NCBI GenBank assembly: GCA_910578505.1
Contig: CAJTPV010000042.1
Location: forward strand, 1-21,943
DNA length: 21,943 nt
Reading direction: 5' to 3'
Source of the DNA: an uncultured Oscillospiraceae bacterium
GTDB taxonomy: Bacteria > Bacillota > Clostridia > Oscillospirales > Oscillospiraceae
The position numbers and the translations under genes are program-made. The notes under the pieces are model-generated. The model was not told the origin of the DNA, did not search any database, and worked only from the letters and a program-made list of their open reading frames with translations. Shown piece after piece: positions 10,235 through 17,568 of this stretch; within the stretch, counting starts at the first letter, position 1; each line of letters begins with the position of its first letter.

Positions 10235-11344
10235 TCAGTTATTTTTCAGACGGACCGGCAGCACCATGTACAGAAAGCGCTCCTCGCCCTCGACCGGTGT
10301 AATGATGCAGGGGGAGATGCCGGTGTTCATGTCGATGCGCACTGTGTCTGCCGGGGCGTATTTCAGGGCCTCCATCAGATAGCGGTTGTTGAATCCGATC
10401 TCCAGCCCGCCGCCGTCGCCGGAGACGGGGCAGATGTCGGCAGCCGCGCCGTTGCCGGTTTTGGCGGATAAAGAGACGGAATTATCGCCAAACAGGCAGC
10501 GGACCGGGCTTTTTTGCTTTTCGGAGATGACGACGGATACGCGCTCAATGGAGCGGATCAGGTTTTTTGTCTCCGCGACCACGGAGATGGGGTTGGATCT
10601 GGGGATGGCGGATTTATAGTCCAGGAAATCGCCCTCCAGCCGGCGGCAGATCAGCTGCGTGCTGCCTACCTCAAAGAGGAGGTGGCGGTTGCCCAGCGTG
10701 ATGGAGGCGGGGTCCTCTGTATCCTCGCAGATTTTTTCTACCTCGTTCAGCGCTGCGCCCGGCGCTACGAAGCGGAAGGCGGCCCTCTCATTGTTTTCCA
10801 GGTTTTCCCGCCGCAGGGCCAGCCGGAAGCCGTCCACGCTGACCACGGTCAGGCAGTTGTCCCCGATTTCAAACAGGGAGCCGGTGTGTATGGGCCGGAC
10901 CTCGTCAGTGGAGACAGCGAAGGAGGTCTCGCTGATCATAGAGCGGAGGGTCTTTTGCTGGATCTGCACGGAGAATTCGTCCTCTACCTCCGGCAGTTCG
11001 GGGTAGTCGTCGGCGGAGAGGGTAAGGATGTTGTACGCTGCGTCACCGCAGGTGACCTTTGCGTTCATGCTGGGGTCTGATTCGAATACCACGATGTCGT
11101 CGGGCATGTGGCGGATGATGTCGCCGAAGAGCCGGGCGGGCAGGACGAGCTCGCCCTCCTCTGTGATGCTGGCTTCCAGGGTGGTGCGGATGCCGGTGTT
11201 CATGTTGTAACCGGAGATGGTCAGTTGTGCGCCGGCCTGCAGGAGGATCCCCTCCAGAGCGGGGATGGAGCTTTTGCTGGCCACCGTTCTGGACGCTGTG
11301 TTGATAGCGGACTGCAGGAGTACTTTTTCGCAGGAGAATTTCAT
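10235..11344 (-). CDS. dnaN: DNA polymerase III beta sliding clamp
   Basis: DnaN forms a dimeric ring around DNA that holds polymerase III and other factors. The product is 369 residues, normal length. It begins MKFSCEKVLLQSAINTASR, the typical clamp N-terminus, includes SSIPALEGILL, and ends FLYMVLPVRLKNN, matching the conserved clamp C-terminal hydrophobic/proline/basic end. The ATG at 11344 is preceded by AAAGGA. The frame is open for 114 further codons upstream, but that region is the dnaA-dnaN spacer with DnaA boxes, so the shorter start is right. It lies 292 bases downstream of dnaA and 15 bases before yaaA. Confidence 0.97.
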   Translation of the reverse strand: MKFSCEKVLLQSAINTASRTVASKSSIPALEGILLQAGAQLTISGYNMNTGIRTTLEASITEEGELVLPARLFGDIIRHMPDDIVVFESDPSMNAKVTCGDAAYNILTLSADDYPELPEVEDEFSVQIQQKTLRSMISETSFAVSTDEVRPIHTGSLFEIGDNCLTVVSVDGFRLALRRENLENNERAAFRFVAPGAALNEVEKICEDTEDPASITLGNRHLLFEVGSTQLICRRLEGDFLDYKSAIPRSNPISVVAETKNLIRSIERVSVVISEKQKSPVRCLFGDNSVSLSAKTGNGAAADICPVSGDGGGLEIGFNNRYLMEALKYAPADTVRIDMNTGISPCIITPVEGEERFLYMVLPVRLKNN

Positions 11345-11415
11345 AGCTGCCGGTCCTTTCTTTTTTGGTAGTGGGTGCATATAGAAGCAGAGAGAAGAAT
11401 AAACTATGTATTTTG

Positions 11416-11433
11416 TAGCAGTAGGAGCGGTAG
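11416..11433 (-). promoter_or_regulatory. DnaA-trio-like tract
   Basis: The minus strand reads CTA CCG CTC CTA CTG CTA, which is imperfect repeats of the complement of the 3'-GAT-5' DnaA-trio. It follows, in the same strand direction, a weak box (AATTCCACA, 11442-11450) and a short GC cluster, and is followed by AT-rich DNA. That order matches the known Bacillus unwinding element. Three of six triplets are exact, so this is suggestive only. Confidence 0.45.
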
Positions 11434-11591
11434 GGCGAAATTTTGTGGAATTCGTTGGGGAATGGTTGGAAATGCTGGAAAATTTGGGAGAGCCGCCCAT
11501 GTGGAAAACAGCTTTTTTTATCCACGCATATCCACAGCCAAAATTCCCCGTTTTTTTTCCACAGGATATACACCGTGGATATGGAAAAAAT

Positions 11592-11600
11592 TGTGGATAA
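11592..11600 (-). promoter_or_regulatory. Perfect DnaA box TTATCCACA
   Basis: An exact consensus 9-mer on the minus strand, 36 bases downstream of the dnaA stop and nearest of the cluster to dnaA. It likely anchors DnaA loading. Confidence 0.8.
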
Positions 11601-11636
11601 CTTCGGGGAAAATGTTGAAACTCCGCGCCGCCCTCT

Positions 11637-12947
11637 CTACTTGGTGGAGTTGATGTTGGTGATGATGGCCTTGACGGTCTCCGCATAGTTGGCGTCGCTC
11701 TTCATCTTCTTCTCGACCTTGTTGATGGAGTTGAGCACTGTGGAGTGGTCGCGGCCGCCAAAGGCCTGTCCGGTCTCGTCCAGAGACAGGCTGGTCATGC
11801 GCCGGATGAGATACATGGCGATTTGCCGGGCGTTCAGGCAGTCTCTGCTGCGGGACTGGCCTTTGATCTGGTCCTCCTCGATGCGGAAGTACCGGCAGAT
11901 TTCCCGGATGATGGAGTCAGGCGTGATGATAAATTCATTGGATTTACTCATGTCCTGGATCGCGCGGTCCACAGTCTCTTTGCTGATAATGCCGTCCAGA
12001 TCTCGGAAAGCCTTGATTTTTTTGACAGTGCCCTCCAATTGCCGCACGTTGGCCGTGATTTTGGTGGCGATGTAGTGGGCGATGTCGTCGGGGATGATGA
12101 ATCCCAGCTGCGCGGCCTTGTTTTTCAGGATAGCGATCCTGGTCTCCAGGGTCGGGGGCTGTACGTCGGCCATCAGGCCCCATTCGAACCTGGTGCGGAG
12201 CCGGTCGTCCAGCTGGGCCATCTCGTGGGGCGGGCGGTCAGAGGTGAGGACCAGCTGCCGCTTGCTCTCGTAGAGGGTGTTGAAGGTGTGGAAAAATTCG
12301 TTCTGCGTCTCGACTTTACCGGCCACAAACTGGATGTCGTCCACCAGCATCAGGTCGGCCTCCCGGTATTTTGTGCGGAAGTCCCCCGCCTTGCCGGAGC
12401 GGACGGATTCGATGAAGTCGTTGATGAACTCGTCTCCTTTGATGTATACGATCCGGGCGGCGGGGCTTTTTTCCTGGATCACGTGGGCGATCGCGTACAG
12501 CAGATGGGTTTTCCCCAGGCCGGAGTCTCCGTAGATGAACAGCGGGTTGTAGTGCTGCCCCGGTGCGTCGGCCACGGCGCGGGCTGCGGAGCAGGCCAGG
12601 CGGTTGGACGGGCCGATGACAAAGGTGTCAAAGGTGAATTCCCCGCTCTCCATCATCGACAGGGGCTTTTGCTCCTCCTGGTCCTGGTAGTGGGCCAGGC
12701 CGGCGTCGTCCAATAATTTGACGGTCATGTCGGTGGAAAAGATATCCTTCAAGCTGGCCTCGATGTTGGGCAGAAAGCGGTCCTGGATATTGGTGCGCTT
12801 GAATGTGTTCGGGCAGTGGAGCACCAGGGTGTTGCCCTCCAGGGCCACGACGGCGGTATCGTCGAACCAGGTCTTGATGGTCGTCTCCGACAAGTCGTCC
12901 CGCAGTCTGGTCAGGATCATGGACCAGATATCGGAAACAGATTGCAT
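11637..12947 (-). CDS. dnaA: Chromosomal replication initiator DnaA
   Basis: DnaA binds DnaA boxes and, with ATP, forms a filament that opens the origin. The product is 436 residues, slightly short because the domain II linker is short (about residues 80-105). Domain I starts MQSVSDIWSMILTRL. Domain III (AAA+) shows Walker A GDSGLGKT (140-147), Walker B LMLVDDI (199-205), and the sensor/arginine-finger segment LDDRLRTRFEWGL. Domain IV has the DnaA signature around TGQAFGGRDHSTVLNSI. The ATG at 12947 has a purine-rich AAAGGGAGAG before it. It is the first gene of the minus-strand origin operon and has its own promoter just upstream. Confidence 0.98.
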   Translation of the reverse strand: MQSVSDIWSMILTRLRDDLSETTIKTWFDDTAVVALEGNTLVLHCPNTFKRTNIQDRFLPNIEASLKDIFSTDMTVKLLDDAGLAHYQDQEEQKPLSMMESGEFTFDTFVIGPSNRLACSAARAVADAPGQHYNPLFIYGDSGLGKTHLLYAIAHVIQEKSPAARIVYIKGDEFINDFIESVRSGKAGDFRTKYREADLMLVDDIQFVAGKVETQNEFFHTFNTLYESKRQLVLTSDRPPHEMAQLDDRLRTRFEWGLMADVQPPTLETRIAILKNKAAQLGFIIPDDIAHYIATKITANVRQLEGTVKKIKAFRDLDGIISKETVDRAIQDMSKSNEFIITPDSIIREICRYFRIEEDQIKGQSRSRDCLNARQIAMYLIRRMTSLSLDETGQAFGGRDHSTVLNSINKVEKKMKSDANYAETVKAIITNINSTK

Positions 12948-12988
12948 AGAAGCTCTCCCTTTCTCTTTCGTCGTAAAGATACCAAAAT

Positions 12989-13017
12989 AGTATAGCAGAA
13001 ACCGATGGAAATTGCAA
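12989..13017 (-). promoter_or_regulatory. dnaA promoter
   Basis: On the minus strand TTGCAA (13012-13017) and TATACT (12989-12994) are separated by exactly 17 bases, about 40 bases before the dnaA start codon. Both boxes are good sigma-A matches. Confidence 0.75.
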
Positions 13018-13098
13018 TTGACACTTATTCTAATATTACCACACCGGCCTTTCTTTGAAAAGGGAGAAATCGTTCGTTTTCCTTCGGGCGGTCTTGCG

Positions 13099-13953
13099 TT
13101 AAGACAGCAGGGCGTCCAAGTCCTCCGCCGTCAGACCCGGCTGCAGGGCAAGGCTGATGCCGTAGCCCAGGATCTTGGACAGCGCCTGAATTTTCGCGTC
13201 AATGGCGTCGGGGGTCAGAAAGAACCCCTTCCGGGGCACCTGGCAGTCCTCCCCCGCCAGGTCGTGGGCGATGGTCTCCAGATTGACGACCGTCGGCACG
13301 CCCACGGAGATGACCGGCACGCCCAGGCTCTCGCGGTCCAGGGCCATGCGGTGGTTCCCCACGCCGCTGCCCGGAATCAGCCCCGTGTCGGAGATTTGAA
13401 TGGAGCTGCACAGCCGCTCCAGCCCCCTGGCCGCCAGCGCGTCCACCACAATGACCGCCTCCGGTCCCATGTGCTCCGCCGCGCCTCTCACCCACTCCGC
13501 GGCCTCCAGCCCTGTCGTGCCCACCACGCCGCCGCTCAGAGCGGCTGTCTCCCGGAAGTCCGGCAGCACGCTTTTCAGGTGCCGGGTGATCAGCAGATGG
13601 GACAGGCAGCCGGGCCCCAGGGCGTCCGGCGTCATGGCCTGGTTGCCCAGCCCCGCCACCAGCACCGGGCCCTCCGCCGGCAGCATGGGCGCCAGCAGTT
13701 CGGCAATGCTTTCCACAGCCTGTTGAAAGCTGTCCGCCTCGTGCCGCCAGAAGCGGGTGATATCCAGGGTCAGATAGACGCCACGGGGCTTTCCCAGGGC
13801 CTGCTCCCCCGCTTTGTCCACGATCTCGACCCGTGTCAGTGGAAAACCGTTGAGGGTCTCCTCGCTGGCAATGACCCCCTGCAGTGGGGACGCCCCGGTC
13901 TCCCTGCAGAGCGCGTGGGCCTCCATGGCCAGGTCCGTACGAATAGCCGCCAT
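13099..13953 (-). CDS. gpr: Germination protease GPR
   Basis: GPR is the spore-specific protease (MEROPS family A25) that degrades small acid-soluble spore proteins during germination. The product is 284 residues. It shows RTDLAMEA at positions 5-12, VAGLGNQAMTPDALGP, a GTTGLEAAEWVRG segment, VVDALAARGLERLCSSIQISDTGLIPGSG and GVGNHRMALDRESLGVPVISVGVPTVV, all characteristic. In Bacillus the zymogen has about 15 residues before the mature N-terminus, whereas only four precede RTDLA here, so any propeptide is very short. The ATG at 13953 has GGAG about 11 bases before it. Its divergent pairing with rpsT matches the arrangement in other Firmicutes, but placement directly upstream of dnaA is unusual. 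It implies a spore-forming host. Confidence 0.93.
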   Translation of the reverse strand: MAAIRTDLAMEAHALCRETGASPLQGVIASEETLNGFPLTRVEIVDKAGEQALGKPRGVYLTLDITRFWRHEADSFQQAVESIAELLAPMLPAEGPVLVAGLGNQAMTPDALGPGCLSHLLITRHLKSVLPDFRETAALSGGVVGTTGLEAAEWVRGAAEHMGPEAVIVVDALAARGLERLCSSIQISDTGLIPGSGVGNHRMALDRESLGVPVISVGVPTVVNLETIAHDLAGEDCQVPRKGFFLTPDAIDAKIQALSKILGYGISLALQPGLTAEDLDALLS

Positions 13954-14061
13954 AAATTGTGATACTCCCTTCCAAATCCTACTAAATCTAGTACATCTCT
14001 TCTATTTTTTCTCCCGTGGAAAGAAATATGTAAAAAAAATAGAGAAAGTTAAAAAAATTCC

Positions 14062-14090
14062 TTGCAATTTCATTGAAAGCGTGATAGAAT
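14062..14090 (+). promoter_or_regulatory. rpsT promoter
   Basis: TTGCAA (14062-14067) and TAGAAT (14085-14090) with a 17-base spacer, about 64 bases before the rpsT start. The -35 hexamer is the same as that of the dnaA promoter. Confidence 0.75.
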
Positions 14091-14153
14091 ACATTTCTGC
14101 GTGGGGAGGTCGATGGAGCCGTCCCATAGCTCCCATTGGAGGAGGTGTTTGGT

Positions 14154-14417
14154 TTGCCGAATATCAAGTCTGCTAAGAAACGTGTGCTGGTGGCGCGTGT
14201 CCGCAACGCCCGCAATAAGGCTGAGAGATCCGCCATGAAGACCGCCGTTAAGAAGTTTGAGGCCGCTGCCGCTGATGGCAATCGCACCGAGGCCGAGGGC
14301 GCTTACAAAGTCGCGGTCAAGGCGGTTGACAAGGCTGCTGCCAAGGGCATTCTGCACAGGAACAATGCCGCTCACAAAAAGAGCGCCATGACTTTGAAGC
14401 TCAACCAAATGAACTGA
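14154..14417 (+). CDS. rpsT: 30S ribosomal protein S20
   Basis: S20 binds 16S rRNA early in small-subunit assembly. The product is 87 residues, basic, alanine- and lysine-rich, beginning MPNIKSAKKRV and with the typical HKKSAMTLKLN end. The start is TTG at 14154, with GGAGGAGGTG (14138-14147) at good distance; no ATG is available in frame near it. TTG starts are known for rpsT in several bacteria and relate to its autoregulation (family knowledge). It has its own promoter and terminator and is divergent from gpr. Confidence 0.96.
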   Translation: MPNIKSAKKRVLVARVRNARNKAERSAMKTAVKKFEAAAADGNRTEAEGAYKVAVKAVDKAAAKGILHRNNAAHKKSAMTLKLNQMN

Positions 14418-14424
14418 CAGAAAA

Positions 14425-14448
14425 CCACCCCTTACGGGGTGGCTTTTT
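14425..14448 (+). terminator. rpsT terminator
   Basis: CCACCCC (14425-14431) pairs with GGGGTGG (14436-14442) around TTAC, followed by CTTTTTC, 8 bases after the rpsT stop. Confidence 0.92.
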
Positions 14449-14508
14449 CTTGTCTTTATGCAGCCGCTTACAGCCGTGAGCCCTTTGTCAAGGATTTTGC
14501 TGTTTGCC

Positions 14509-14880
14509 CTAGATCGAAAACGTAACGATCGCCTTCTGAATCTCTTCCATTTTTGCAATAGCATCCAGATACAGGTCCGGCGCGTCTGCCCTCATATCGC
14601 CCAACTGCTTAACGAGAGAGGCACTGTGAACAGGCAGCTGCTTATGGGTTCGGATAAAGCACTCCCTGGACAAATTTAGTACCGCTCTCTTCGGGGGAGA
14701 AATCAAAAGGTCATAATAGGCGTTTAAATTGTTCCTCATGGTGATGGTCGAGATCGGAAGAACAATGTAGTCATTTTCCTGTGGACCTGCGACGATCAGA
14801 ACGGGCCGGATTTTTCTTTTTGTCGTCCGCGTTTTTATGTCGTAAAAATCGACAGCTGACAGATACACTTTTCCAATCAA
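14509..14880 (-). CDS. MazF/PemK-like toxin candidate
   Basis: This 123-residue protein has MazF/PemK-like features: an N-terminal GKVYLSAVDFYDIKT strand, KRKIRPVLIVAG (the conserved Arg-Pro-x-(V/L) stretch) and DYIVLPIST. MazF enzymes cut RNA at short sequences and arrest translation (family knowledge). The start is taken as TTG at 14880, which shares TTGA with the stop of the upstream gene and has AGGAGGGGG about 10 bases before it. The frame is open further upstream, but that would run deep into the neighbour. The tight overlap with the Panacea-domain gene suggests a coupled antitoxin-toxin operon. Alternatives are a PemK-like protein without toxicity or a DNA-binding relative. Catalytic residues are not fully assigned. 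Confidence 0.75.
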   Translation of the reverse strand: MIGKVYLSAVDFYDIKTRTTKRKIRPVLIVAGPQENDYIVLPISTITMRNNLNAYYDLLISPPKRAVLNLSRECFIRTHKQLPVHSASLVKQLGDMRADAPDLYLDAIAKMEEIQKAIVTFSI

Positions 14881-15377
14881 GTGCCGGCAACCCCCTCCTG
14901 GAGATCGTCGAACTCGTCGTAGTACATATCCCACACATGGTCATATGGGCGTACCTTCTCCGCGTCTTTTTTGATGTCCTCCAGGCCTAGCACCCTGTGT
15001 CCGCTCTCGTTCGGCTGGAGCCCTTCACGGGCATTGCGCCACGATAATTCCCGGTGTGTCAGCTCGCTCAGCTTCCAGGCGGCGATCTGCCCATATTCCA
15101 GAATGACATTCTTCAAAAGATAGGCGGCATCTAAACTGATCTCGTTTGTATCAGCTTCAATGCCATCTGCGCCGAACCGCATCCTGACATCCACGGAAAC
15201 AGGGCCGTACTTCCAGGCCTCCATGCTTTCCGCGAAAAGGGGCTGGCCGGAAACAGCGAGGGATTCCCGCTGAGAAAAATACAGGAGTTTATGGAGCTTT
15301 GTTTCGGTAACCTGTTCACCAGATATTCTGCGGTATTCGTCAACAATAAACTGCGCTACGTCCAAAACACGTTCCAT
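14877..15377 (-). CDS. Panacea-domain (DUF4065) antitoxin candidate
   Basis: This 166-residue protein opens with VLDVAQFIVDEYRRISGE and has the Panacea (DUF4065, GepA/SocA-like) hallmarks TKLHKLLYFSQ and ESMEAWKYGPVSVDVRMRF. The family is known to act as promiscuous antitoxins that pair with unrelated toxins (established knowledge). The ATG at 15377 has GAAGGGAGG at good distance; an ATG two codons earlier (15383) sits too close to that site. Its TGA overlaps the toxin start. A perfect TATAAT lies upstream. The C-terminal part (about 100-166) shows helices and a conserved DHVWDMYYDEF segment but no second domain I recognise. Confidence 0.8.
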   Translation of the reverse strand: MERVLDVAQFIVDEYRRISGEQVTETKLHKLLYFSQRESLAVSGQPLFAESMEAWKYGPVSVDVRMRFGADGIEADTNEISLDAAYLLKNVILEYGQIAAWKLSELTHRELSWRNAREGLQPNESGHRVLGLEDIKKDAEKVRPYDHVWDMYYDEFDDLQEGVAGT

Positions 15378-15413
15378 ACCCATCGCCTCCCTTCTATGTA
15401 TGCCGGTACCAGT

Positions 15414-15441
15414 ATTATAGCACATTTTCGAGAAAAGTAAA
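15414..15441 (-). promoter_or_regulatory. Promoter of the Panacea-MazF-like operon
   Basis: The minus strand has a perfect TATAAT (15414-15419) with TTTACT 16 bases upstream (15436-15441). A GGTACC palindrome (15405-15410) sits just after the -10 box and could be part of an operator. Confidence 0.65.
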
Positions 15442-15470
15442 GCAGAAGCCCACAGGGAATTTCCAGACAA

Positions 15471-15512
15471 AAGGAAAAAGGACAGCCGTTCCACAGAAAA
15501 ACGGCTGTCCTT
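15471..15512 (-). terminator. Terminator of the 573-residue membrane protein gene
   Basis: AAGGACAGCCGTT (15478-15490) pairs perfectly with AACGGCTGTCCTT (15500-15512). On the minus strand it is followed by a T-rich run at 15480-15471. It stands 18 bases after the stop of the gene at 15531-17252 and isolates the TA operon from it. Confidence 0.9.
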
Positions 15513-15530
15513 CGGCACATTTTGCTCCTT

Positions 15531-17252
15531 TTAACGCTTCTCGATGGAAACAGCGCTGAGGATACTGCCCTCCCCCTCCTGGTAGGAGACGGACACCTGG
15601 TCGCCATTGCTGAGGATCACCACAGACGGCTGGTCCGCCGCGCTGATGGCGTAATAGATCTCGCTGCCGATCAGCTTGACATAGTACACCGTGTTGCCGC
15701 CCAGCACGGCGCTGCGGATATCGGCGATGGTGCCGTCCACCGTCGCCCCGCTGCCGGCCCCCGCGCCGGAGGCAATGCCGTTCTGATTGAGCATGGCGGC
15801 ATAATTTTTCTCGCACTCCGCCACCGTGTCCCCGGTGGCCACGATCTGGTACTGCTGCACGTTGACCATGGCGTACTTCTTCACCAGCTGCGCCGCGTCC
15901 TTCATCGCCATAAAGTACGTGGGCTGGCCGCCGATGTTCAGCAGCAGCGGGAAGGTGGCCTTATAGCGCAGATTCTGCAGCTCGCCCTCCGCGCTGTCCA
16001 CGGCGGAATACTCCGTGGCCCCGGCGCAGGAGTAGAACTTGCTCTCCTTGGTCCGCTGGTTGGTCAGCAGGAAGCCGATGTTGGACTGGTCGCCGCCGGT
16101 GGAGGTGATGCCGGTATAGATATACACATCGTCCCCCAGGGCGATATAGTTGTAGCCCTCCGTTGTCACGGTCACGTCCCGCTGGCCGAACAGGGAGTTG
16201 AAAAATCCGTTGTGGTACATGCCGTAGTAGTCGTACTGCTGGATGATGAGGTTGGCGGAATACAGGTTGTCCACCCAGGCGGGGACCTCCTCATAGTACT
16301 GGCTCTCCCCGGTGATGGCGTTCACCAGCACCGCGCCGTGCACGTCCGTGCCCCCGAACAGGCCGATGGTCCGCACCAGCTTCGGGCAGATCCAGTAGGG
16401 CGTCCCCTCCTCGTCCACCTCCATGACGGGCTGGGAGAAGAGGTAGGTGGGGTAGTGGAACCGCAGGTGCCGGTACAGGTTGCGGCCCAGGTGCTCGGCG
16501 GTGGTGTACTTGATGCCCTCCTGCAGCCGGACCAGCTCCACGTTCTGGGTCACCATGTCGATGACCAGATAGGCCGGCAAACCCCCGGAGCGGTTGGTGA
16601 ACCACTTGATGAGGTCCGCGTACATCAGCGTCGCGATCCGCACGGGGCGGCCCTTGTAGTTGATCTGGGTGTAGTCGTCCACCACCTCGAACTGGCTGAC
16701 CATGTCGCTCAGCTCGCCCAGCTTGCGGTCCCCCAGGCGCTCGGCGGAGCCCCGGTCCAGCATGGGGATCTGGTCATAGGAAATTTCGTCCACCTCGGCG
16801 GCAAAGTCCCCGCTCTCCACCGGCAGCAGCCTGGAATACGCGCCGGCCCGGAAGATGACGCTGCCCGCGATGGAGCCGATGACCGCCACCACCACCAGCA
16901 ATATGGCCAGGAAAAACGGGACAGCGCACTGCTTTTTCAAAAACTTGAAGTAGTTTTTAGCCCCCTGGTCCTGGAAGCCGGACGTCACGATGGCGCTGAC
17001 GCAGTACGCGGCGCACAGCAGCAGGGCGAAGGCGTAGAAGTCCGGGGACTGCAGGTTGATGGGCGGCAGCTCCAGGTAGAAGTAGACGAAGCCCACCAGC
17101 GCTGTGACGGCCAGGTTGATGAGGACGCGGGTAAAGGGATTGCCCACGGCTTTGCGGGGCTTTCTGGGCTTGGGCGGACGCTTTTGGGACGGCGCTCCGC
17201 TGTTGAAGCCCTCCCATTGGAAGCCGCCCGCGTCGGAACCGGAAAATGGCAT
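15531..17252 (-). CDS. Three-helix membrane protein with large extracytoplasmic domain, function unknown
   Basis: The 573-residue product has a proline- and basic-rich cytoplasmic N-terminus (about 1-45), then three predicted helices near 47-65, 73-95 and 113-137, and about 430 residues that would lie outside the membrane. That part is rich in beta-prone segments, tyrosine and short motifs such as YPTYLFSQPV, EGTPYWICPK and YYGMYHNGF. Near the end is a small-residue linker (GAGAGSGA) before a compact domain of about 65 residues resembling a small beta-barrel fold. I do not recognise a family and assign no function. The ATG at 17252 follows AAAGGAGA, and a terminator follows the stop. It stands alone, between the TA operon and arginase. 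The pattern would fit a cell-envelope or sensing role, but that is speculation. Confidence 0.8.
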   Translation of the reverse strand: MPFSGSDAGGFQWEGFNSGAPSQKRPPKPRKPRKAVGNPFTRVLINLAVTALVGFVYFYLELPPINLQSPDFYAFALLLCAAYCVSAIVTSGFQDQGAKNYFKFLKKQCAVPFFLAILLVVVAVIGSIAGSVIFRAGAYSRLLPVESGDFAAEVDEISYDQIPMLDRGSAERLGDRKLGELSDMVSQFEVVDDYTQINYKGRPVRIATLMYADLIKWFTNRSGGLPAYLVIDMVTQNVELVRLQEGIKYTTAEHLGRNLYRHLRFHYPTYLFSQPVMEVDEEGTPYWICPKLVRTIGLFGGTDVHGAVLVNAITGESQYYEEVPAWVDNLYSANLIIQQYDYYGMYHNGFFNSLFGQRDVTVTTEGYNYIALGDDVYIYTGITSTGGDQSNIGFLLTNQRTKESKFYSCAGATEYSAVDSAEGELQNLRYKATFPLLLNIGGQPTYFMAMKDAAQLVKKYAMVNVQQYQIVATGDTVAECEKNYAAMLNQNGIASGAGAGSGATVDGTIADIRSAVLGGNTVYYVKLIGSEIYYAISAADQPSVVILSNGDQVSVSYQEGEGSILSAVSIEKR

Positions 17253-17568
17253 TGTGATCTCCTTTCTGTCTGCGGTGGAAAGAAACGGACAAGGACTGCG
17301 GGTGCGGCCCTTGCCTATAGTTTACCCTATTTTTGTTGGAATAGCAAGTGAATTTTCTGTTACGCGCTCATCAAAGGCTCGCTGCCTGCCGCCCAGGCAG
17401 GGCTTTTGGGGGATGGAATGCCCTGATTCTGTCCATACTCATGGTGTATACTTTCTGACCGGGGCAGCGGCGGCGTGCGGCTTGCGTTCCGCCCTGGTCT
17501 GTGGTACGATTACATCACCAAACCGGACCATACCGGCGATGTGTTGCTGTTGAGAAAGGGGCAGAAGA
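17253..17568 (+). promoter_or_regulatory. Intergenic region with candidate rocF promoters
   Basis: In these 316 bases the best promoter is TTGCGT (17482-17487) with TACGAT (17505-17510), spacer 17, about 60 bases before rocF. A second TATACT (17447-17452) lacks a good -35 box. A CCTGCC/GGCAGG hairpin lies near 17388-17401. Nothing else was recognised. Confidence 0.45.

Larger units (their letters stand above)
11345..11636. other. Putative oriC region in dnaA-dnaN spacer
   Basis: The 292-base spacer holds a cluster of DnaA-box-like 9-mers. A perfect TTATCCACA is on the minus strand at 11592-11600. Near matches are TTTTCCACA (minus, 11500-11508; plus, 11555-11563), TTATCCACG (plus, 11518-11526) and ATATCCACA (plus, 11528-11536). 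Left of the boxes (that is, toward dnaN) are a TAG-repeat tract and an AT-rich stretch (about 11380-11415) suited to unwinding. This resembles the incC/unwinding segment of the Bacillus origin. The gap upstream of dnaA (12948-13098) showed no clear box, so the origin may be single-part. Confidence 0.8.

Noticed and set aside
12948..13098. Possible DnaA-box cluster upstream of dnaA
   Set aside because: No 9-mer close to TTATNCACA was found; only the dnaA promoter is seen.
15522..17351. 609-codon open frame on the plus strand
   Set aside because: Antisense to the membrane protein gene, which has a start site, helices and terminator; this one has none.
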